This document shows positions 1 to 10,155 of a stretch of 64,000 nt of DNA, piece by piece. The DNA comes from Methylococcaceae bacterium (GTDB lineage: Bacteria > Pseudomonadota > Gammaproteobacteria > Methylococcales > Methylomonadaceae), in the NCBI GenBank assembly GCA_016715325.1, contig JADKAL010000001.1:434001-498000 (forward strand), read 5' to 3'. The notes below the pieces were generated by a model, which was not told where the DNA came from, did not search any database, and was given only the letters and a program-made list of their open reading frames with translations. How positions within the stretch are numbered: position 1 is the first letter of the stretch; each line of letters opens with the position of its first letter. The position numbers and the translations under genes were made by a program.

Positions 1-2751
1 GCATTGCTCTGGAGATCATGGGGATATTAAGCCGACGATTAGGCATCGACTTTACCATTTATCCAAATTCGGATTGGACCGGTATTTACAAAGCGGCGGC
101 TAAGCGGAAAGTCGATATTGTTGCCACCATGGTTAAAAGGCCTGACCGGGCGGAGTGGTTTACTTTTACCAAGCCCTATTTAACAAAATCGTTGGTCATA
201 GTAACTCAGCTAGGAAATACAAATATTCATAGTCGCGACGATCTTAAAGACAAAAAAATTGCGGTTGTTAAAGGGTATCAATACGCGGAGCAAGTGGGTA
301 ATGAATTTCCTTCGGCCAAGCGTACTTATGTCGAAACGATGTTGGATAGCTTGAAAAACGTCACATCCGGTCAAGCGGATGCTGCTATTTTGTTTTTAGG
401 CACGGCTAATTATCTGCAAACAAAATATCAATTGAATAACTTGAAAGTAGCTGCCTTTTACGACCGTAATAGCGCTAACGAAAGTATTGCAGTGCGCAAG
501 GATTGGCCGATCTTGCTCGATATTTTGCAGAAAGGGTTGGATTCCTTAACGGAAGAAGAGGTACAACAAATTTTCACTCGATGGATAGTCGGCGATCCTA
601 AATTAATTTCCAATAACGCCGCTGTAACCGGTAAACAAAAAACAGAGCCGGTCGCCGAAAAACAACCAGCCGATCCCGTCGATTCCGACATTTCTGAAAC
701 CAAGCCCGGTGTTGAAGAAATCGAACAACAACCGTCAACTAACACTACCCCGAATAGCATAACTGAAACCGGGCCGGTAGCCCAAGATCCAAAAGTCAAA
801 ACGTTAATGATTGCCGTGTTGCTGGTGTCGGCCTTTTTCATCGTGTGGTTGATATTGTTGCGAAATCAAAAAATGCGACAACAAAGAGCCAAAAATGACA
901 TGATGACATCGACCAGAAATCTACAATCGACGCATAACGACGTTAAGCATTTAACGATTGAGAGCCCCATCGAAAACGATGAAGAGGGGCTATTATCTCA
1001 ATTAAGGGAGACGTCCTCTTTTCCGCAAAACGAATATATTTATTATCAGCATGATTGTGAGGGCCGATTCAGTTATGTTAGTGAATCCGTCACACGCCTG
1101 TTAGGTTATTCGGAAAACGATTTTATGGAGAATTACCGGAACTACCTGACCGATAACCCTTTAAATAGAGAAATAGAGGCTTACACGGAAAACTGCATCA
1201 AAGGAAATCCCAATAAGCCTTACGAAATCGAAATAGTCGACAGCAAAGGTGTAAAACGTTGTTTAGAGGTGATGGATACCCCCGTCTATGACGGTCAAGG
1301 TCATTGTATCGGTGTCGACGGCGTTATGCATGAGGTTTTTACCCCAAAATCCGTTGACGAGATTGATCGCCGCATAGAAAACGTTATCGAAAGTAAAGAC
1401 GTCGTTAGTCTTGACATAAATGAACAAAATCAATTACTGATTCAAGTTCGTCAAGCGATTCAATCCGCAAATCTTAGCCATAAGTCATTTGCGATAATTT
1501 ATCTTTCTCTAGGACGGTTAAGACTGCTAGACGGTAGTAAGGTAAATTCTGCGCCGGAAGAAGTGCTTGCTGAAGCGAGTAAAAGGTTGTTTTCCACATT
1601 ACGGAACACGGATACGGTGGTTAAACTGGATGACAACGAATACGCTTTAATCTTGCCCGATACGGAAACCGGCGCCATAAGTCTAATTGTCGACAAAATC
1701 AGAAAAATATTGCAAATACCTTATCTTATCGGTATTTCATCGGTTGTTCTCGATGCGAATCTAGGCAGTGCAGTGTATCCGGGCGCTCATAACGATGCGG
1801 AATCCTTAATAGAAGAAGCTAAAGTTTTATTATTTACCAGCGAATCAGAAACAAATAAGCCGATTTTTCCACTCACCGAGGGGGCATTGCACGACGACAA
1901 TATTCGGATTCAGCAAGACTTGGTGGAAGCGCTCGACGCATGCAAAGTAACATTAAGGGCAAAAAGCTCTCTTAATATCAATTCTTTAAGTAGAGTTAGT
2001 CAGTTTGTCGTTTACTATCAAAGCCGTCACAATGCCGATAACTACGATATTGCCGGATTCGAGGCATTGATAAGATGGCAACATCCTCAGTTGGGTTTGT
2101 TGTTGCCTAAAGATTTTGTTGGGTTGGTAAAAGAAATAGGCATGTTGGATATTCTAACTTACTGGATAATACAACAAGTTAGTTTCCAGGCTTTGGCATG
2201 GGATAAATCAGGGATTAGGCCGAAATTGATGGCGGTTAATCTTGAGGATTTGACCGTCAAACAAGCGGTTGACGTGAATCGTATCATCGAAATAATTAAG
2301 GAAACCGGTGCTAAACCGGAATGGCTGGAGTTTTCAATAGCAGAAAGCGAAGTTGCGAATAACCCCGATTTACTGATTCCGATCATAAAAGAAGTTTGTC
2401 GATGCCGGTTTGATTGTCGCTATCGATAATTTCGGTTCGGAAAGCGCGCTATTAGCACAAATCCAAACGATACCGGCTCAAGTCATAGAAATCGATCCTG
2501 AGTTTATTCGCGGTCTTCCCGGCAGTAGCGAGGACGCGGATATTATTTCCTACACCGTGGGAATGTTGCATGAACTGGGCAAGACCGTTATAGCCAAAGA
2601 GGTCGAAAACGAAGAACAACTCGAATGCCTTAAAGCGAGCGGGTGCGATATCATTCAGGGCCATCTGTTAAGCAAGCCGTTGCCCGCAAAGGAAGCAAAA
2701 CGGTTGATTGAAACCTTGCCCGATATTGTTTGGTTTTTAAGGCAAAAATAG
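1..2751 (+). CDS. SBP-PAS sensor with degenerate GGDEF and EAL domains; 5' partial, frameshifted
   Basis: The reading frame is open from the window edge, so the true start lies upstream; the ATG at 18 is internal. In order: a periplasmic amino-acid-binding-type domain (to about 600), a Pro/Glu-rich linker, one membrane helix (about 798-860), a PAS domain (about 1035-1350), a GGDEF-like domain and an EAL domain. The GGDEF signature is replaced by KLDDNEY (near 1620). The EAL domain keeps FEALIRW (near 2056), but the later DDFG is IDNFG and the KID lysine is EID. Both activities are therefore probably lost, and a binding or regulatory role is likely. The frame breaks at about 2394 (an extra T in GAAGTTTGTC). 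The second frame continues the EAL domain without loss to 2751, so I join the parts. The ligand is unknown. Confidence 0.8.
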
Positions 2752-2860
2752 ATGACGAATACAAAGATTGGATCAAGATGAGTCGATTTTTATATTGATG
2801 AATGTCATTGATTGAGCCGAGAAAAGTACAATCGAAATCATTAAATTTTACCCACATGCT

Positions 2861-3886
2861 GTGAGCTTTTATATAGTCGGTAGAAAGTTGCTTAAAAGAT
2901 CACCCTTTTTATGGCTTATTTTTCTCGCTGGATGTATGCCGGTGATTCATACATCAGGTCCTAAAGTGAACGAACCTTTTTTCAATAGCCGTTTTTATCG
3001 GACTGAAGACGGCGCAACGTTACCGCTTCGACAATGGCTGCCGGATTCGACGCCTAAAGCCGTGCTTGTGGCATTGCATGGATTTAACGACTACAGTGCT
3101 TTCTTCGATCGTCCGGGAACCTATTTAAAAACGCAAGGCGTCGCCAGTTATGCTTACGATCAGCGGGGGTTCGGGGCAGCGCCCAAACGCGGTTTATGGG
3201 CCGGTATTTCGTCGTATAACGAGGATTTACGGGGCTTTGTGCATTTAATCCGGCAACATTATCCTCACCAACCTATCTATTTACTGGGCGAAAGTATGGG
3301 AGGCGCGATTGTAATAACTGCTATGCGGGAGGCGATGCCGGAGGTTGAAGGGATTATTTTAGTTGCGCCCGCCTTGTGGGCGAGAAAAACGATGCCTTGG
3401 TATCAAACGAGTTTGTTATGGACATTAGCTCATACTGTACCGTGGTTAACCTTAACGGGTCAAAGTGTCGGGGTAAAAGCGTCGGATAATATTGACATGT
3501 TAAGAGAGCTTGGGCGAGATCCCTTAGTGATTAAAAAAACCCGCGTAGAAGCCATTAACGGATTGACCGACTTGATGGATGCCGCCTATGACAGTGCAAA
3601 TAATTTAGATGTAAAAGCATTGATTCTTTATGGCGAAAACGACGAACTCATCCCTAAGAAAGCGACATACGATTTTTTGGAGCGCTTTTTGAGCAAATCC
3701 GGTCCGAATAAAACCGTTGCCTTCTATCGCGAAGGTTATCACATGTTGTTGCGTGATTTGCAGGCGGTTATTGCCTGGAAGGATATTGAAGCTTGGATTA
3801 AACTACAAAATAACGTATTGCCGTCCGGAGCCGATCATCGAGCGCACGAAGTTTTACAGAGAAAATCGAAGAATAAAGACAGCTAA
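2861..3886 (+). CDS. alpha/beta hydrolase, monoacylglycerol lipase / lysophospholipase-like lipoprotein
   Basis: Serine hydrolase of the alpha/beta fold, 341 residues from a GTG start; a TTG at 2888 is an alternative. The N-terminus has a hydrophobic stretch ending in LAGC, a lipobox, so the protein is probably a lipoprotein facing the periplasm. The nucleophile elbow is GESMGG, with an LHGFNDY oxyanion-hole segment before it. The late GENDELIP and EGYHMLL segments supply the expected Asp and His. The family cleaves monoacylglycerols or lysophospholipids; the substrate here is not shown by sequence. It stands alone and converges on mtgA, whose stop is 13 bases away. Confidence 0.75.
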   Translation: MSFYIVGRKLLKRSPFLWLIFLAGCMPVIHTSGPKVNEPFFNSRFYRTEDGATLPLRQWLPDSTPKAVLVALHGFNDYSAFFDRPGTYLKTQGVASYAYDQRGFGAAPKRGLWAGISSYNEDLRGFVHLIRQHYPHQPIYLLGESMGGAIVITAMREAMPEVEGIILVAPALWARKTMPWYQTSLLWTLAHTVPWLTLTGQSVGVKASDNIDMLRELGRDPLVIKKTRVEAINGLTDLMDAAYDSANNLDVKALILYGENDELIPKKATYDFLERFLSKSGPNKTVAFYREGYHMLLRDLQAVIAWKDIEAWIKLQNNVLPSGADHRAHEVLQRKSKNKDS

Positions 3887-3899
3887 GATATTTCGAGTA

Positions 3900-4631
3900 T
3901 TAAGCCCAAGGGTTACGGTTCAGGTGAGTCATTTGTCTTAAAATCCAGCGTTGTCTGCCTAAGAGATAGGCAGAAGGGCGAGCGGCTTTAAGTAAAATGG
4001 GATTAGGTAAGGTACCTGCAAGCAATGCGGCTTGCGACCGTTTAAGGTTTTTTGCAGGAATCCCGAAATAGTATTTGCTTGCGGCTTCAATTCCGAAAAG
4101 GTGATCGCCGAATTCGGCAATATTCAAGTAAACTTCCAAAATTCTCTGCTTACTCCAAAAAATTTCAATTAACAACGTAAACCAAGCTTCAATACCTTTT
4201 CGTATAAAGCTTTTTGACGGTGTTAAAAATACATTTTTAGCGACTTGTTGCGAAATAGTACTTGCGCCTCTTAACTTTCCGCCGTCTTGATATTCGTCAA
4301 TTGAGGATTCGATCGACGCTAGATCGAAACCGGAATGTTGAAAAAACAATTGATCTTCCGACGCAATGACGGCCGAGGCGGCATTCGGGGAAATGTGCTC
4401 AGCGTCGACCCACCGGTAATCGATGCCTTTGAAGGCGCCGTCTTCAACCAGATCTTCGAAATGGCGATAGAGCATGAAGGTTGATGTCGGAAGCGGGAGC
4501 CAGCGTAGAATAAAACAGACGCTGATTGAATAAGCCAAAAAACAAAAAATCAAAATTCCTGCCCATTTCCTTAACTTGGAAACGATAAGCGGTTTTGGTT
4601 TATTTCTGAAAGATCTGGAGTTATTCGCCAA
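3900..4631 (-). CDS. mtgA: monofunctional biosynthetic peptidoglycan transglycosylase
   Basis: Polymerises lipid II into glycan strands without transpeptidation, anchored in the inner membrane. A single N-terminal membrane helix (about residues 22-46) precedes a GT51 domain containing ASEDQLFFQHSGFD, with the catalytic Glu in the SEDQ motif, then GASTISQQVAKN and the conserved RKGIEAW and AEFGDHLFGIEAAS blocks. The length of 243 fits MtgA (about 230-240) and not the larger bifunctional PBPs. The start is TTG at 4631; no in-frame ATG occurs ahead of the membrane helix. No clear Shine-Dalgarno was seen, so the exact start is uncertain. Confidence 0.93.
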   Translation of the reverse strand: MANNSRSFRNKPKPLIVSKLRKWAGILIFCFLAYSISVCFILRWLPLPTSTFMLYRHFEDLVEDGAFKGIDYRWVDAEHISPNAASAVIASEDQLFFQHSGFDLASIESSIDEYQDGGKLRGASTISQQVAKNVFLTPSKSFIRKGIEAWFTLLIEIFWSKQRILEVYLNIAEFGDHLFGIEAASKYYFGIPAKNLKRSQAALLAGTLPNPILLKAARPSAYLLGRQRWILRQMTHLNRNPWA

Positions 4632-4768
4632 ACGGTTAAATCGGCTATATGAGAATTTTTAAATAGTTTAGAACGCAATTATTCTAAAGCAAGCACTTTC
4701 CGTTTGGCATCGAATATCGAATTAACTGTTGCATCAAACGGAAGCGCTTCGGAAGTGACGTTTTAATT

Positions 4769-5227
4769 TTAGTCGATTTCGGTTTTTTCTAAATTGCCTT
4801 TTTTATCGATTAATACATTCCATTCTTTACCTGCGGTTTCAAGAACGACGTCAAATTCTTCTCCGACACCGTTAGGATTTACAACTAAAACGGCTTGCGT
4901 AATGTGATAATCGTTAAATTCGGCTTTTAATTTTTCTTTGCTGTCGGAAAACATCAAGTCGTCTGCAGCAATAACAAGGCCGGATACATAAAAATGCCCG
5001 TCCGGACGAAAATAATCGACGAACTTTTCTTCACCTTCTTTGTAGTAAATTTTTAACAAATCTTGGGAGAAATGTACTTTTTTCTCGGCTGAAAAATCCA
5101 GCGCTTTAGGATGTTTTTTATAGATTTGATCGATAATTGAGGCAGGGATATTGTCTTTTTCGATACGTTCTGCATGTGTCCAAGCGGACATTAAAATCAA
5201 ACACAGGCTGATAACGACTTTATACAT
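4769..5227 (-). CDS. secreted PepSY-like domain protein
   Basis: Small secreted protein of 152 residues. The frame is open up to 5299, but the ATG at 5227 is preferred because AAGGAA sits about 9 bases upstream and the product then begins with a normal signal peptide (MYKVVISLCLILMSAWTHA). The mature part resembles PepSY-like proteins of the putative beta-lactamase-inhibitor-like group: it has two alpha/beta repeats ending in FDVVLETAGKEWNVLIDKKG. These proteins are periplasmic and of unsettled function. It is not obviously in an operon. Confidence 0.65.
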   Translation of the reverse strand: MYKVVISLCLILMSAWTHAERIEKDNIPASIIDQIYKKHPKALDFSAEKKVHFSQDLLKIYYKEGEEKFVDYFRPDGHFYVSGLVIAADDLMFSDSKEKLKAEFNDYHITQAVLVVNPNGVGEEFDVVLETAGKEWNVLIDKKGNLEKTEID

Positions 5228-5438
5228 TTTATGTATTTCCTTAAAGTTAGGTGTTGTTTTTAAACCGATAATGAAAACATTATTACGGATCTTCGCCATT
5301 CGGATTCTGTAACTTTTTATAGCTTTGTTTTAAGATGACGAAGGAAAGTTCTCAACGCTATATAATCCCCGATATTGGATAAAAAGCAATAAATTTCAAG
5401 TTTTGCCGATTTCGACACAGCAATAAGCCATATTAGGT

Positions 5439-5735
5439 ATGCAAGAAAAGTTAAACGAGCCTATTTCGGACTGGATTGTCTACATGGTCGAATGCGACGA
5501 CCAGTCTTTGTATACAGGTATAACCAATAATCTTACCAAGCGCTTTAAACAGCATTGCTCGGCAAGGGGCGCTAAATATTTCTATTCCAGAAAACCCGTA
5601 AAAATCGTCTATGCCGAAGCCGGATTCAATCGTAGTAGTGCGAGCAAGCGTGAATTCGCCATCAAACGCATGGAGCGGACCGAGAAGTTAGCCTTGATAA
5701 AAACGGAACTTAATAAAATAGCGTCTTTGCTTTAA
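5439..5735 (+). CDS. GIY-YIG domain protein, YhbQ/UPF0213 family
   Basis: A 98-residue single-domain GIY-YIG protein. The motif appears as VYMVECDDQSLYTGIT with the following NNLTKRFKQH arginine/histidine segment, and a later KREFAIKRMER helix is typical of the family. These are stand-alone nuclease-fold proteins with poorly defined roles; E. coli YhbQ has reported DNA-cleaving activity. Length matches the family. It is probably transcribed alone; about 140 bases separate it from xseB, with a promoter-like sequence between. Confidence 0.85.
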   Translation: MQEKLNEPISDWIVYMVECDDQSLYTGITNNLTKRFKQHCSARGAKYFYSRKPVKIVYAEAGFNRSSASKREFAIKRMERTEKLALIKTELNKIASLL

Positions 5736-5802
5736 AAACTGAAAATCGATTCGGTAAATCAAAGCAAAACCTGAATATACCTACTAAAAAAGTCACTTTT
5801 CT

Positions 5803-5833
5803 TTGTCACAACGACACAATATTCATATATAAT
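5803..5833 (+). promoter_or_regulatory. sigma70-like promoter for xseB-ispA-dxs
   Basis: TTGTCA (5803-5808) and a perfect TATAAT (5828-5833), separated by 19 bases, a little long. A small TGTC/GACA dyad lies in the spacer. It lies about 46 bases ahead of the xseB ATG. Pattern only; no start site is known. Confidence 0.5.
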
Positions 5834-5878
5834 GTTGTAGAATTTTAACAATTTGTAGCTTTATTGCTATTCAACAAC

Positions 5879-6112
5879 ATGGCGAAAAAAAAAACCACAA
5901 CTTCTTTTGAAGAAGCGCTTGGGGAATTGGAGCAACTGGTCAATCGGTTGGAAAGAGGCGATATTTCTTTGGAAGAGTCTTTGGACGCTTTTGAACGTGG
6001 CGTAAATCTCACCCGGTTTTGTCAAAAAGCTTTAGTAGACGCCGAACAGAAAGTACAGATTTTGATCGAAAAAAACGGTAGCCAAGTCCTGGAGTCCTTT
6101 ACCGATGAGTAA
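5879..6112 (+). CDS. xseB: exodeoxyribonuclease VII small subunit
   Basis: Small helical subunit of exonuclease VII, which degrades single-stranded DNA with XseA. The product contains the family signature FEEALGELEQLVNRLERGDISLEESLDAFERG, given here only as a description of the span at residues 10-40, and ends in an acidic tail. The ATG at 5879 (MAKKKTTT) gives 77 residues, the usual size; the upstream TTG at 5864 has no support. It overlaps ispA by 8 bases, the classic xseB-ispA-dxs arrangement of gammaproteobacteria. Confidence 0.93.
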   Translation: MAKKKTTTSFEEALGELEQLVNRLERGDISLEESLDAFERGVNLTRFCQKALVDAEQKVQILIEKNGSQVLESFTDE

Positions 6113-7001
6113 CGCCCTTAAAGAATATCTCTCGTTTTGCCAGCAGCGCGTAGAGCAAGCGTTGGAACTGAGGCTACCCAGCGAAAATATCTTGCCGCTA
6201 AAACTGCACAAAGCTATGCGTTACTGTGTGTTGGACGGCGGCAAAAGAATGCGTCCGATGTTAACTTACTGTACTGCAAAAACTTTGGATATCAGTCCTG
6301 AATCTGTTGATGGCATTGCCTGTGCGGTTGAGTTCATTCATGTTTACTCGTTAATTCACGACGATCTTCCGGCGATGGATGACGACGATTTAAGACGCGG
6401 TAAACCGACTTGTCACGTAGCATTCGACGAAGCAACCGCCATTTTAACGGGCGATGCTCTGCAGGCGCTTGCTTTCGAAACCCTGGCGCACGATCAGACG
6501 ATTTCAGCCAGTTTGGAAAATCGTATCAAAATGATTACCACTTTGGCGAAAGCCAGCGGTTCCCAGGGAATGGTCGGGGGACAAGCTATCGATCTCGAGT
6601 CTGTGGGCAGGGCATTGAATTTGCCCGAACTTGAGAATATGCACATCCATAAAACGGGCGCATTGATCCGAGCCAGCGTCACGATGCCGACTTTGGCAAA
6701 AGCGGACGTAGATCCTGAGGCAGCAACTAAATTGGATCATTATGCGAAGTGCATCGGTTTGTCCTTTCAAGTAAAGGACGACATTCTGGACGAAGAAAGC
6801 GATACCGCGACTTTGGGTAAGACGCAAGGCAAAGACAGGGAAAACGATAAGCCGACTTATCCCGCCTTACTGGGCATGTCGGGGGCAAAGCAAAAAGCAC
6901 AAGAATTACACGAGAAAGCAATCGAAAGTTTAGATATCTTCGGCGCCGAAGCGGATTTATTACGCGATTTATCGCTATACATTATCCAACGAGATCACTA
7001 A
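6105..7001 (+). CDS. ispA: farnesyl diphosphate synthase (short-chain prenyltransferase)
   Basis: Condenses IPP with DMAPP and GPP to give FPP, the C15 precursor of squalene/hopanoids, quinones and undecaprenyl phosphate. The first Asp-rich motif is DDLPAMDDDD (residues 86-95) with the RRGKPTCH segment after it, and the second is DDILDEESD (about 225-233). The 298-residue length is normal for IspA. Translation is probably coupled to xseB. With dxs downstream and the hopanoid genes 24 kb away, it likely feeds squalene synthesis. Confidence 0.93.
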   Translation: MSNALKEYLSFCQQRVEQALELRLPSENILPLKLHKAMRYCVLDGGKRMRPMLTYCTAKTLDISPESVDGIACAVEFIHVYSLIHDDLPAMDDDDLRRGKPTCHVAFDEATAILTGDALQALAFETLAHDQTISASLENRIKMITTLAKASGSQGMVGGQAIDLESVGRALNLPELENMHIHKTGALIRASVTMPTLAKADVDPEAATKLDHYAKCIGLSFQVKDDILDEESDTATLGKTQGKDRENDKPTYPALLGMSGAKQKAQELHEKAIESLDIFGAEADLLRDLSLYIIQRDH

Positions 7002-7058
7002 ATAAGGCGAATAAGGTTGATATAGTTTTTAGTCATTGACTTCTTTGAGAACAAACTT

Positions 7059-9038
7059 ATGAAACAATCACCGCGACGTAGAAAAACAGATACCGATTTG
7101 GTCACCGATGTGATTGCCGAAATACAGGGGGCGCCGTTAAAGGCGGTAACATCTCAAGGAAACAATTCGACTATGACGGTAACAGGCAATTTCCCGTTAT
7201 TGTGTGATATAACTTACCCCGCAGACGTCCGTCGGCTGAAGCGAGGTCAGTTAAAGAGCTTATGCAAAGAATTACGGGAATACCTGACGCAAAGCGTCAG
7301 TATTTCGGGTGGGCATTTTTCGGCGGGCTTGGGGACGGTCGAATTGACGGTCGCCTTACACTACGTCTTCGATACGCCGAACGACCAACTGGTGTGGGAT
7401 GTCGGTCATCAAGCCTACCCACATAAAATACTGACCGGCCGCAAAGATCGGATGACCAGCATTCGCACGCGAGACGGTATCTGTGCATTTCCAAGCCGGG
7501 CCGAGAGCGAATACGACGCCTTCGGGGTCGGCCATTCAAGCACCTCGATCAGCGCGGCGTTAGGGATGGCGATAGCATCCGAACTCAAAGGCGAACACAA
7601 ACACATGGTCGCCATCATCGGCGACGGCAGCATCACCGGCGGCATGGCCTTCGAAGCCCTGAACCATGCCGGCGCCATCGACGCCAACTTCTTGGTTATC
7701 CTCAACGACAACGACATGTCCATTTCGCCGAATGTCGGTGCGATGAACAACTACCTGACCAAAATCCTGTCGAGCAAACTGTATTCCTCGGTCCGCGAAG
7801 AAAGCAAAAAAGTCCTGAGTCTAATGCCGAGCGTGTGGGAACTGGCGCGGCGCACCGAAGAGCACATGAAAGGCATGATCGTGCCCGGCACCTTGTTTGA
7901 AGAACTGGGCTTCAACTACATCGGCCCGATCGACGGACACGACGTCGACATGCTGGTGGAAACCCTGGAAAACCTCAAACACATCAGCGGGCCGCGGTTT
8001 TTACACATCGTCACCAAAAAAGGCAAAGGCTACGCCCCGGCGGAAAAAGACCCCTTGGCCTACCACGGCGTACCGGCGTTCGATCCGACCCAAGACAACC
8101 TGCCGAAGAGCAAAGCGGGTGCCCCGACCTATACCGAAGTCTTCGGCGATTGGCTGTGCGACATGGCCGTCCAAGACGAACGGCTGCTAGGCATCACCCC
8201 GGCGATGCGCGAAGGCTCAGGGCTGGTCAAATTTTCCGAACAATACCCCAAACGCTACTTTGATGTCGCCATCGCCGAACAACACGCCGTGACCTTAGCG
8301 GCAGGGCAAGCCTGCCAAGGTGCCAAACCGGTGGTGGCAATCTACTCCACCTTCCTGCAACGCGGTTACGACCAACTCATCCACGACGTCGCCATCCAAA
8401 ACCTCGACGTCCTGTTTGCCTTGATGGATAAAGCCGGGCTGGTGGGGCCCGATGGGCCGACTCATGCCGGCAGCTTCGACTACAGCTACCTAAGCTGCAT
8501 CCCGAACATGCTAATCATGGCGCCGGCCGACGAAAACGAATGCCGCCAGATGCTGACCACCGGCTTCCAATACCCAGGCCCTGCCTCCGTCAGGTATCCA
8601 CGAGGCAAAGGCCCCGGCGCGGCTGTAGACAAAGCCCTAACCGCGCTGCCCATCGGCAAAGGCGAAATCAAACGGCAGGGCGAAAACATCGTCATCCTGG
8701 CCTGGGGCAGCATGGTGACGCCGTCGGAGCAAGCGGGCAACGAACTCAACGCCACGGTAGTTAACATGCGCTATATCAAACCGCTGGATGAAGAGATGAT
8801 CCTGCAGCTGGCACAAACGCACGACCTCATCGTGACGGTGGAAGAAAACGTATTATCGGGCGGCGCGGGCAGCGCCGTAAACACCCTGTTGCACAAACAC
8901 AAAATTCTCAAGCACACGCTTAACATCGGCCTACCCGACTGTTTCGTCGAACAAGGTAGCCGTGAGGAATTGTTGAGTTTGTGCGGGTTGGATAGTGCCG
9001 GAATAATCGGGAAAATCCGAGAGTTTACGGAAAATTAA
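7059..9038 (+). CDS. dxs: 1-deoxy-D-xylulose-5-phosphate synthase, copy 1
   Basis: TPP-dependent condensation of pyruvate and glyceraldehyde 3-phosphate, the entry step of the MEP isoprenoid pathway. Visible are the TPP motif GDGSITGG...NDNDMS, the [12 protein letters not shown] segment, and the C-terminal [11 protein letters not shown] and [13 protein letters not shown] blocks. The frame from the ATG at 7059 adds about 38 residues before normal Dxs begins. An ATG at 7173 ([10 protein letters not shown], with AAGGAA about 12 bases upstream) gives a normal length and may be the true start. An extra Met codon makes ALMDKAG where Dxs and copy 2 have ALDRAG. Nearly identical to the gene at 38490-40346. 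Confidence 0.94.
   Translation: MKQSPRRRKTDTDLVTDVIAEIQGAPLKAVTSQGNNSTMTVTGNFPLLCDITYPADVRRLKRGQLKSLCKELREYLTQSVSISGGHFSAGLGTVELTVALHYVFDTPNDQLVWDVGHQAYPHKILTGRKDRMTSIRTRDGICAFPSRAESEYDAFGVGHSSTSISAALGMAIASELKGEHKHMVAIIGDGSITGGMAFEALNHAGAIDANFLVILNDNDMSISPNVGAMNNYLTKILSSKLYSSVREESKKVLSLMPSVWELARRTEEHMKGMIVPGTLFEELGFNYIGPIDGHDVDMLVETLENLKHISGPRFLHIVTKKGKGYAPAEKDPLAYHGVPAFDPTQDNLPKSKAGAPTYTEVFGDWLCDMAVQDERLLGITPAMREGSGLVKFSEQYPKRYFDVAIAEQHAVTLAAGQACQGAKPVVAIYSTFLQRGYDQLIHDVAIQNLDVLFALMDKAGLVGPDGPTHAGSFDYSYLSCIPNMLIMAPADENECRQMLTTGFQYPGPASVRYPRGKGPGAAVDKALTALPIGKGEIKRQGENIVILAWGSMVTPSEQAGNELNATVVNMRYIKPLDEEMILQLAQTHDLIVTVEENVLSGGAGSAVNTLLHKHKILKHTLNIGLPDCFVEQGSREELLSLCGLDSAGIIGKIREFTEN
7212..8995 (+). 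repeat. long direct repeat, copy 1 (within dxs)
   Basis: This 1784-base stretch is nearly the same as 38526-40306, including long runs without any synonymous difference (for example around 8470-8690 against 39780-40000). The two differ by one codon near 8421. It begins and ends inside the coding regions, so promoters and gene tails are not shared. Both copies are visibly more GC-rich than their neighbours. Confidence 0.93.
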
Positions 9039-9110
9039 CGATCTATTCGGATGGTATTCAAATCGTCCGAATATTCGAAAATGAGATAAAGCATATAAAA
9101 GTCCTTATTT

Positions 9111-9875
9111 ATGCTTGAAATTGTTACACTTCCTGTCCTGACAGACAATTATATCTATATCGTCCATGATCCCGTTTCCAAGGAAACGGTACTCATTGAT
9201 CCGGCGTTGTCCGAGCCGGTATTAAATGTATTAAATGAAAACGGATGGCGGTTGAATTACATTTTAAACACCCATCACCATTCCGATCATGTCGGCGGCA
9301 ATTTACAAATTAAACACCAAACCGGATGTAAGATAATCGGCGCCAAAGCGGATTGGGAACGAATTCCGGGGATTGATTGCGGCGTTGATGAAGGCGATAC
9401 CTTAAAATTAGGTAGTCATACCATTGAAGTCATGACTACGCCGGGGCATACACGCGCCCATCTCGTTTATTATTTTCCCGAGGATTATCTGCTTTTCTGT
9501 GGCGATACGTTATTTGTGATGGGTTGCGGCCGTTTATTCGAAGGTACGCCGGAACAGATGTGGCATTCCTTACAAAAAATTAAATCTTTACCAAAAGCGA
9601 CAAAGATTTATTGCACACACGAATACACTCAAAATAACGGGCGTTTTGCATTGTCTGTCGAACCCGGCAACCAACGATTACAACAACGAATGAGCGAAGT
9701 AAACCATCTTCGTATCAACAATCAGCCGACTGTTCCATCAACGATAGCGGAAGAATGTGCTACAAATCCGTTTTTGAGAGAGGATAGTCCGGAGATAAGG
9801 CGGAATCTAAACCTTATAACGAACGACCCAATACAGCTATTTGCTTCGCTTAGACGATTAAAAGATAATTTTTAA
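9111..9875 (+). CDS. gloB: hydroxyacylglutathione hydrolase (glyoxalase II)
   Basis: Hydrolyses S-lactoylglutathione to lactate and glutathione in methylglyoxal detoxification, in the cytoplasm. The binuclear metal motif is THHHSDHVGG (about residues 53-62), followed by the ligands TPGHTRAHLVYY and CGDTLFVMGCGRLFEG, and the glutathione-site CTHEYTQNN. The 254-residue length is typical. It lies 72 bases after dxs on the same strand and could be co-transcribed, but has no pathway link to it. Confidence 0.93.
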   Translation: MLEIVTLPVLTDNYIYIVHDPVSKETVLIDPALSEPVLNVLNENGWRLNYILNTHHHSDHVGGNLQIKHQTGCKIIGAKADWERIPGIDCGVDEGDTLKLGSHTIEVMTTPGHTRAHLVYYFPEDYLLFCGDTLFVMGCGRLFEGTPEQMWHSLQKIKSLPKATKIYCTHEYTQNNGRFALSVEPGNQRLQQRMSEVNHLRINNQPTVPSTIAEECATNPFLREDSPEIRRNLNLITNDPIQLFASLRRLKDNF

Positions 9876-10155
9876 AATCTTTGATCGAGGCTAGTTGTCC
9901 GTCACGAATGTTTGCCTTTGCTGATTAATACCCCGACCGTACAATGCGTTTTCATCTTGAAGCTCTAACGTTAGCCTGTTTACACCTTAAAGCCTAGGGA
10001 ATTTTGATAGGTATCCGGTTGGTATTAAGTTTAGAAATCTTGTTAAGGAAGCTTTTGTATTTTCAATTTTAAATAATGTTTAGTTTTATCGGCTTGCAGA
10101 TTATCATTTACGTTGTTTTCCCTACATAATTAATCTTTATCATTCAGAACCTTTA

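Noticed and set aside
7297..8822. Several open frames antisense to dxs copy 1 (and the matching ones at 38611-40330)
   Set aside because: They mirror the codon bias of the GC-rich dxs genes, have no ribosome sites, recur only because dxs is duplicated, and encode Arg- or Ser-rich nonsense.
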